DNA of 64,000 bases from Trichopria drosophilae (Eukaryota; Arthropoda; Insecta; Hymenoptera; Diapriidae): contig CM059585.1 in assembly GCA_030407085.1 (NCBI GenBank), forward strand, positions 64,026,501 to 64,090,500, read 5' to 3'. The notes under the pieces are model-generated. The model made no database searches. It worked only from the letters and a program-made list of their open reading frames with translations, and was not told the origin of the DNA. Positions within the stretch are counted from its first letter, which is position 1. Every line of letters begins with the position of its first letter. Positions 57,801-64,000 of the stretch are shown in pieces. The position numbers were made by a program, and so were the translations under genes.

Positions 57801-58060
57801 GCTTTTATAGACTGTGGTCTCGATTACGCCGGGCCTTTTAAGACTTGCAAGCGGACGCGGTTCTAAATCGCACTTAGGTTATATCGCACTGCTTATCTGT
57901 ATGGCATCGCGAGCCGTACATCTTGAGGTGGTGTGCGACTACTCCACTGCCGCCTTTCTTGCAGCGTTTCAAAGATTCGCGTCGCGGTCTTCCTCAAGTG
58001 ATGTATAGCGACCCAATCTTCGCGTCTGGTGCTTTAAGAGTTGAGAAAATTTATAATAAA
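54840..58060 (+). pseudogene. pol: BEL/Pao-type pol, near full domain set but frameshifted
   Basis: Order: aspartic protease (LRALLDHGSTHTFV, 54947); connector (RFWETESVSSKTPV near 55450; DDGRYVVRLPLRD near 55550); RT (TKTRIVFNASAP near 55810; YTADIEKMFRQI). After a frameshift near 55990, MLTVTYELKSSPYLALRVLL then MYVDETCFGAD near 56130. A17-type/RNase H region (CIFDPLGWLAPVVLVAKHLM; LHGFSDASMKAYAAAVY; CWTDSTIVLAWLRGQSSEW), stop at 57301. Shifted integrase zinc-finger and core (HDRCLHGGIMLTLSTLR, CVPCAR, FIDCGLDYAGPFK) to 57866, then pieces ASRAVHLEVVCDYSTAAF and QVMYSD. The RT catalytic box is Y-V-D-E where Y-V-D-D is expected. No LTR was identified on either side. Confidence 0.85.
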
Positions 58061-58849
58061 TAAAGGGCATTCTGGATTACGTTTTGTGTCTGTAATTTAC
58101 CAGGAATCGGAGTCCGCAAGTCGTGCCACTGACCATCCGTAGTGCTGACTATTCGGTGCCGACAGAAAAACCTTCCTATACACGCGCAGTAGAAACCGAC
58201 TCAAAAAGGATCAAAAGGATTATAACGATCAACAGTTCACAAAAACATATCGATAACAAAACATAAAAAATTTACTCCGCCAAAATATGCCTCACTTATC
58301 TTCCTTAAAGAATATTCAAATATACCAAATAGATAATCTTCATTTTTTCGTCGAATGTACCAGACGAGCGACCTTGATTTAAAATCTTTACGATCGCATA
58401 AAACTTTATCAGAATTAAGAATAATGATACAAGGAACAAAAGCTGCTTCTTCGTAAGCACCATAACAGCTCCAAGAGTTGACGAGTTATTAATAAATTGG
58501 CTTCACCCGGTTAGGAGGGGAATGTGGAATGCACTATTTTTAATAATGTCCGTCCATATCATTATACACTTTATCTAAAACAACATATATATTATCCGCT
58601 TGTGCTATTCTGAAAACATCGAAATTGATTGCCTTATAGTATTGTATGCTATCATCTTTTTTATTAATTATTCGATCAATTAATTATTCAACCAATTAAT
58701 AATTGAATCATTAAATATTTCTCGCGGCGAAAAAAAATATTACATTTAAAATTTTGACGAAATCGCTATGCATACCGATTTCGGAAGTTTCGTCTTCGTC
58801 AATAACTTCTCCGTTAGAGACTTTTTTCTTACTTCAATCAGGAATCGCT
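58061..58849. other. Spacer between BEL/Pao remnant and LINE fragment
   Basis: AT-rich, no supportable gene. The right part probably includes the decayed 3' region of the minus-strand LINE that continues at 58850. Confidence 0.4.
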
Positions 58850-59096
58850 AGACCATCATAATTTAGTATTTCAATAGTAACATTGAGATCATCAACTGAA
58901 GATGACTCGTGAATTTCAAGATCTTCGGCAAACACCATTGCTGTATCTTTGTAGAAGGTTAGAGATTTAATATTCTTTAATAAAAATTAGGACAAATTTA
59001 GGACCAGGATTCGACCCTTGTGGTACGCCATATGAACTCGTCAAACGTTTCGAAGGGTTGCCTTCTAAGTTCATCACTGATTGCGTCCTGCCGCAT
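58850..59096 (-). pseudogene. LINE RT fragment, motifs B and C
   Basis: The minus frame has YGVPQGSNPGPKFV (motif B, near 59030) and, after a frame change, TAMVFAEDLEIHESSS near 58940. The latter corresponds to motif C with Glu where the first or second catalytic Asp is expected. It abuts the long-TIR element and continues the RT fragment at 62115-62620. Confidence 0.7.
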
Positions 59097-59589
59097 ATAC
59101 AGGGTGATGCGTCATTGCATTCCCAGTCGCGAACAGTCGGTTCAGTAGCGAATTCTAAGCAACTATTCTTATTGCAAAACTTTCGAGGAAACTGCAGTTT
59201 TTAAGTCATTTCGCATTGAAATCAGCCAATAGGAGCTTTAGATGCTTGATTGTCGAGAAGATACTCGAATGGCAGCATTATCGGCGAACATCCTGAACGA
59301 AACCAAAGAAAAATGCACGTCACCGGGGAGTGGCGCGTTTTTGTTTTCGGGCGTGCCCGAGCCGTTCAAATTCGACTGCCAAAAATACCGATTGAAAATG
59401 CATTTGCCGGGAAAAAATTAAAACTCGCAATCACATTAGTCATAATCGATAGTGGCGATTCATGACAATGCAATGTAAAGATTTAAATGCCATTAAACAA
59501 AATAACAAAAAATAAATGAAATCGGGGAAACTGGTATAAAATGCAGAAATTTTGAAACGATATTTAGAAATACCTTTCTACCTTAAAAT

Positions 59590-59920
59590 TTGGCAGAAAG
59601 CTAGCTGATATTATCTCGAAGGCGACAGTCGTTTGCAACTCGTGGCCTATATTTTTTAAAAATTGTTTATAAACAAATATGCCGACGCTATAAACAATTG
59701 TACCTGCGTACAGTTTTGATTTTTGTACTACCTTCAAATTTTTCAGAAAGTCAGCTGAAAGCATCTCGAAGGCGACTGCAGTTATAAACCCGTGGATTAC
59801 ATTTGTTAAACTATCGTTTATAAACAAATAGTGCCGACACTGTAAGCAATTAGACCTGCTATAAAGTTTTGATTTTTGTTTTGTCGAAAGTTAGCTGAAA
59901 GCATCTCAATGGCGACTCTT
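59590..59920. repeat. ~140-bp tandem units in the left arm
   Basis: Units start near 59592, 59735 and 59885; each has a CAGAAAG-TAGCTGA start, GCATCTC-AAGGCGACT, GTTTATAAACAAATA and GCCGACGCTATAAACAATT-like text. The same units recur inverted in the right arm. Confidence 0.75.
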
Positions 59921-60329
59921 CCTTGTTATTACTTCGCTTTGATAAAAGGTCTTTTGAAAATGTTTGGTATGCTTACAAATTACTTTAAGGTTTGTTTATT
60001 TCGATTTTTTTTTCTTTGAAGATGCATCATAAAACTTGAAATAATGTTTCTAAACGTTATTATTAGAAAAATACCATTTTTTGACCGGAAAGAAGTATTC
60101 CCTGTGATACAGGCAACATATTTTTCACTTAAAATATTCAGCGTTCATAGGGCACTTACGCACTTATCTTAAAATGAATATTATTTTATTCATTCTAACT
60201 GAGAAAGCAGTATTTTTTCATTCGAATTCAACTTAAAGCGTAGTCCACGTTTAGAATATTTTGCGTTTTAACGTATACGTAAAAATAAAGATATTATTTC
60301 ATTTTTAAAAACAGATTGGAGCATATGAA

Positions 60330-60690
60330 GATGTTCCACTCCATGCAAGGAAAAATCTTATTTTCCAACAAAATGAGGCTCCTGCCCACAAAGCGCGCGC
60401 ACGGTGTCAGCGCTTATTGAACAGTTTCCCAACAAGTGGATTGGGACCCGTGGACCACTAGCTAAATATCCGACCCGATTGCCAGACTTGGCCCCACCTG
60501 ATTTTTTCTTGTGTGGTTTTTTTGAAGGAAAAAGTCTACCAAAGTCCCGTGGTAAGCCGCGAAGACCTGGACCACAGACTACAAGAAGCCTTCGTGCAAA
60601 TCACCCCGAAAATGCTGCGGAGAATACCCTCAAATTTTATACGACGAGCACAATTGTGTGTACAAAATGAAGAAGGACATTTGAACACAT
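60330..60690 (+). pseudogene. Tc1/mariner-type transposase C-terminal remnant
   Basis: The pieces FQQNEAPAHKARA (near 60362), ALIEQFPNKWIGTRGPL then LPDLAPPDFFLCGFF (60404-60530), and KVYQSPVVSREDLDHRLQEA then ITPKMLRRIPSNF are in three successive frames. QQ(D/N)-APAH and SPDL-P-DFFLWG are landmarks of mariner/Tc-type DDE transposases; the usual QDGAP Asp is Asn-Glu here, so a catalytic acid appears lost. It sits in the centre of the long-TIR element and may be its original transposase. Confidence 0.75.
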
Positions 60691-60959
60691 GATTAGCAAA
60701 AAATATGTTTACGATATGTGAAATAAATTGTGGCATTAAATTATATTCTGAATTATAAAAAAAATTCTTATAATGACCAAATTTCATTACAATGTGAAAA
60801 AGTATTATTTTGAACATGTATCGACGTTCAAATGTAGGTGGAGGTTTGGGAGTTTGGGATAATTTATCACTGGCAGATAGTGGATCCGCCATTTTGACTT
60901 TTTCAAATCTGGCAACAGATTCGTAATTAACCGACACAATACCCCTCTCCCAAAATTTT

Positions 60960-61570
60960 GAGGTCGTACAAAATTCAAAACTGTACAGCAGGTCTAATTG
61001 TTTACGGCGTCAGCGGTATTAGTTTATAAAAGATTGTTTGACAAATGTTTTCAACCTGTTTTTAACTGCAGTCACCTTCGAAATGCTTTCAGCAAACTTT
61101 CTGTGAATTGTTACGGTAATGCAAACATGAAAGTGTACAACAGGTCCAATTGTTTATAGCGTCGGCAGTATTTGTTTATAAATGATTTTCTACCGAATGT
61201 AGGCCCTGAGTTTCTAACTACAATCGTCTTTGGGATGCTTTCAGCAAACTTTATGTAAAATTTGAAGCTCGTACAAAAATCGAAACTGTAGATCAGGTCA
61301 AATTGTTTATAGCGTCGGCACTATTTGTTTATAAAAGATTGTTTGAAAAATGTTATTCACGGGTTTATAACTACAGTCACCTTCAGGATGCTTTCATTTT
61401 TCTGCAAAGTTTGGAGGTCGTACAAAAATCAAAACTGTAGAATCGGTCAAATTGTTTACATCGTCGGCAGTATTTGTTTATAAATGATTGTTTAAAAAAT
61501 GTATGCCGCGATTTTCTAACTATAGTCACCTTCGGAATGCTTTTCAGATAACTTTCTTCAAGATTTGAAG
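60960..61570. repeat. ~135-bp tandem units in the right arm, about four copies
   Basis: Repeated landmarks TCAAAACTGTA-A-CAGGTC, AATTGTTTATAGCGTCGGCA, TTTGTTTATAAA-GATTGTTT, and CAGTCACCTTCGGAATGCTT recur near 60970, 61130, 61275 and 61430. They are the inverted counterparts of the left-arm units but more numerous. Confidence 0.8.
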
Positions 61571-62114
61571 GTAGTAAAATAATCAAAACGGTACGCATAT
61601 ACAATTGTTGTACTAACTACAGTCGCCTTCCAGATGATGTCATCGCGCTTTCTGCCAAATTTTAAGGTAGAAAGGTATTTCTAAGTATCGTTTCAAAATT
61701 GTTCGCATTTTTTACCAGCATCCCCGATTTTATTTATTTTTTGTTATTTATAATTATTTAATAGTATTTTAATTTTCACATTGCCTTTTCGTAAATTGGC
61801 ACTATCGATTATGCCTAATCTAATTGATCTAGCAGACGCATTCGAATGGCTCGGGCACGTCCGAAAACAAAAACGAGCGACTTCACGGCGATGTATATTT
61901 TTCATTGGTTTCATTCAGTACGTTCGCCGATAATGCTGACATTCGAATATCTTCTCGACAATCAAGCATCTATAACTCCTATTAATTGATTTCAGTGCGG
62001 AGAAACTTAAAAACTATAGTTGCATCGATATTTCTGCAAAGGGAATAGTTGCTTAGAATTAGCTAATCAACCTACTGTTCGCGGCTGGGTATGTAATGGC
62101 GAATCACGATGTAT

Positions 62115-62619
62115 AGGAAAAGACCTATTGTATAACCGTATTACTGAAACCAATTTCCATCATTGTTGTTAATAAAATCAAATGATTCATGGCGTCAAGC
62201 GCCTTAATGAAATCAAAAAGAACCAGTATGAGGTATTGCCCGTTGTCAATTGCAACGTGTATCTCCTCTGTGATTTTGAGCATTGCCGTTTGGCACTTAA
62301 TATGTTGTTAGATTCGAGGAAATTGGTTTTATTTGTCTTATTAGAAGTGAATCAAAGGGTTTCGCGAAAGGTGGTATGTTTGCTATTGGCCTAGTCTCAG
62401 AAAGTGATCTAGGGAATGATGACATATTAAATGGGATAACATAAGACAATTTCCAGATACAGGGATAGATTCCAGTTTGTATTGAAGAATTAAAGATAGC
62501 TGTAATATAAAGCAAAATCGTGAGAAAAATATTTTTAATATGATAAAAAGGCAATGCATTCGGACTTCGGTCACGAGATTTGACAAGGGAAGAAGTAATT
62601 GCTGATATCTCTAAATATT

Positions 62620-62622
<3 letters not shown>
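62115..62622 (-). pseudogene. LINE RT fragment, fingers and motif A
   Basis: Minus frames: SIQTGIYPCIWKLSYVIP and SETRPIANIPPFAKPFDSLL (62554-62297), then TAMLKITEEIHVAIDNGQYL and VLFDFIKALDAMNHLI (near 62195). The latter is RT motif A with its Asp retained. It ends at the long-TIR element; motifs B and C follow beyond it at 59096-58850. Frameshifts and stops are present. Confidence 0.75.

Positions 62623-62672
<50 letters not shown>
62623..62672. repeat. (GA)25 microsatellite
   Basis: Uninterrupted GA dinucleotide run, 50 bp, immediately 5' of the minus-strand LINE RT fragment. Confidence 0.97.
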
Positions 62673-62675
<3 letters not shown>

Positions 62676-63570
62676 ATCACAAGAGGCACTTGTCAAAAGA
62701 ATCTATTCTAAAGTACTCCTGACGAGTAGTAGGTGTTAAGTTCTGAAAAGGTAAATTGGTTTAAGGGAGAATTTTCTTTGGGCCTAGTGTATCCATTTTT
62801 GTATCAGTTTTTTTAAAATAGACCATATTTTATGTGAGTTTGCTGCATTATTTATCGTTTTACAGCTTATGTAACGCTTTTACAAAATAATTTTTACCTC
62901 TGAAATGCATAAAATGAAAACCGGGTTTGTCCCTTGTAAGTATACTTCTCCATCAATAGTGTTTTTGTATTTTCTTAAAATAACACAAAGTCTAGAAAAA
63001 GTAAGCCATATTCCTACTGCGAGATTAGATAGAACCCCCACCTAACGTATCGAACTTAACTAAATTTTTATGAACCACACTCAAATTTATAATTATTATT
63101 TCTATGCATTATTTATACCCTCATATTTGCTCAATAGAACTGTACGACCAAAATTATGTTAAGGATATTATAAATTTGTACAAACAATGAACGAATAACT
63201 TTGGTTAAAAATTATTAACTTAATTGTTATTTAATTGTTAAAAAATAAAAATAAATTGATTTCATGCAAATCTTGAAATATCCTTTTTAAAACCAAACCC
63301 ATTTTTTGTTTTTTCGATTAAAATATTTGATGATTTAATAAATAATTAATACAAAATTCTATTGTAATAAATAATTTTATTTCTATTGATGCTACAACTT
63401 TGGTCCATGTTTGTACAAGCTATTTTGATCTTATTGTGAAGTATTTTGTTATAATATTTCAACCATAAACACTGCACAATAGTTTATAACAGTTCCATGA
63501 AAAATCGTACACTTTTCTAGCACTTAGACCGACACTCCCACTCTTCCAACAACCGCCGAATTTTCTAGGT
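62673..63570. other. AT-rich DNA, nothing supportable
   Basis: No ORF of note, no clear repeat. GC rises from about 63510 toward the promoter-like region. Confidence 0.5.
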
Positions 63571-63580
63571 CACGGGAAGA

Positions 63581-63620
63581 ATATAAAAAGGCCTCTCAGA
63601 TACAGGTCTTTCTTCACACT
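63581..63620 (+). promoter_or_regulatory. TATA box and initiator-like site
   Basis: ATATAAAAAGG at 63581-63591 is followed about 32 bases downstream by TCACACT (63614-63620), an arthropod initiator-like sequence. The region is preceded by GC-richer DNA and followed by a tandem array. It could be a host gene promoter or the promoter of an LTR whose body lies outside the window. Confidence 0.45.
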
Positions 63621-63715
63621 GCCAACTACCTCCAATCCTTCCACCCTACCATTTTCCTAAAGCGAAGAAAGAAAAACTTTGCCTATTTTCCGATCTACAA
63701 AAACTCCGTCGTTAC

Positions 63716-64000
63716 GAGAGCGACTTAGGTCAGTTTCGCACGACCTTACTCTTTTCTCTCCGGATATTCCGTCTGAACGTCGGAATATCTTTTCCTAACT
63801 GACTCGTGATGTGAGCGACTAAGGTCAGTTTCGCACGATCCTTACCCCTTTATCTCTAGATATTCAGTCTGAACGTCTGAATATCTTTTCGCAACTCCCT
63901 CGTGGTATGAACGACTAAGCTCAGCTTCGCACGACTGCCCCTTTCTCTCGAGATATTCAGTCTGAACGTCTGAATATTTTTTCCAAATTTCCTCGTGACG
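63716..64000 (+). repeat. ~95-bp tandem array, each unit with a hairpin
   Basis: Units start GAGCGACT (63718, 63813) and GAACGACT (63909), each with TCAGTTTCGCACGA-like text, a pyrimidine-rich stretch and a hairpin. The hairpins are at 63763-63789, 63859-63885 and 63952-63978. Unit 2 is GATATTCAG, loop TCTGAACGT, CTGAATATC. The stem base pair changes from C-G in unit 1 to A-T in unit 2. The array continues past the window end. Confidence 0.85.

Larger units (their letters stand above)
59097..62114. mobile_element. 3-kb long-TIR (foldback-like) element with transposase remnant
   Basis: The ends read TACAGGGTGATGCGTCATTG on the left and, on the complement of the right end, TACATCGTGATTCGCCATTA. 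Complementarity continues for many hundreds of bases (CGCGAACAGT, TAATTCTAAGCAACTATTC-type text, GATGCTTGATTGTCGAGAAG, TTTCGGACGTGCCCGAGCC, then TACCTTTCTACCTTAAAATT). TA/TATA lies outside both ends. The arms contain ~130-bp tandem repeats. The centre has a decayed DDE transposase. The element interrupts a LINE RT whose two halves remain on either side, fixing the boundaries. Confidence 0.88.

Overview
This 64 kb window is AT-rich, intron-poor eukaryotic DNA that consists almost entirely of transposable elements. The families present are BEL/Pao retrotransposons, an env-bearing gypsy-type element, APE-type LINEs, piggyBac-like and Tc1/mariner-like remnants, TA-flanked MITEs and a SINE with a tRNA-like head. 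Together they point to an arthropod, most likely an insect; a hymenopteran is plausible, but that is an impression from family resemblance and not a demonstrated fact. No complete host gene can be supported. One possible 63-bp coding exon (40427-40489) is the best hint that part of the window is intron. There are no prokaryotic features (operons, ribosome binding sites, CRISPR), and no intact tRNA or rRNA gene was found.

Layout. 1-430: an unrecognised partial ORF. 479-2646: minus-strand remnant of an LTR retrotransposon (broken gag plus an 850-bp LTR carrying a fresh 328-bp tandem duplication). 2.7-11 kb: mostly unannotatable DNA with decayed ORFs, degenerate short repeats and a 106-bp direct repeat around a GC-rich block. 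12.3-29.5 kb: one large minus-strand gypsy-type element with protease, RT, RNase H, integrase, env and a small extra ORF. It is broken by at least five later insertions: a 5-kb LINE with a 13-bp target duplication, an LTR-like block, and three elements with terminal inverted repeats (TIRs) of 0.67-1.3 kb; a further small MITE sits in the extra ORF. 29.7-31.5 kb: an internally deleted LINE. 32.2-36.1 kb: a minus-strand BEL/Pao fragment joined in frame to a LINE RT, then a 558-bp (GA)n tract. 36.7-45.2 kb: TIR elements, a SINE relic and AT-rich DNA. 45.2-51.3 kb: nested long inverted repeats, two potential hairpins and one larger pair interrupted by a MITE, with a TTAA-flanked piggyBac-type MITE beside them. 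51.6-58.1 kb: a 5'-truncated LINE with target duplication, a hairpin MITE, the SINE with a 15-bp target duplication, a piggyBac transposase fragment and a plus-strand BEL/Pao element. 58.8-62.7 kb: a LINE RT split by a 3-kb long-TIR element that contains a decayed DDE transposase. 63.58 kb to the end: a TATA-like promoter followed by 95-bp tandem repeats, each with a hairpin showing one compensatory base change.

How it fits together. The elements form a stratified nest in which insertion order can be read from which element interrupts which. All coding regions carry frameshifts, stops or catalytic-residue losses, so no autonomous element is evident; recent activity is suggested by perfect target duplications (21099/26176, 51619/52359, 53405/53907) and by the nearly identical 328-bp repeat. 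The most unusual signals are the long inverted repeats at 45.2-51.3 kb together with dispersed paired GCCAT motifs, the covarying hairpin array at the right edge, two different TIR elements that share a 5S-rRNA-like core, and the small ORF downstream of env.
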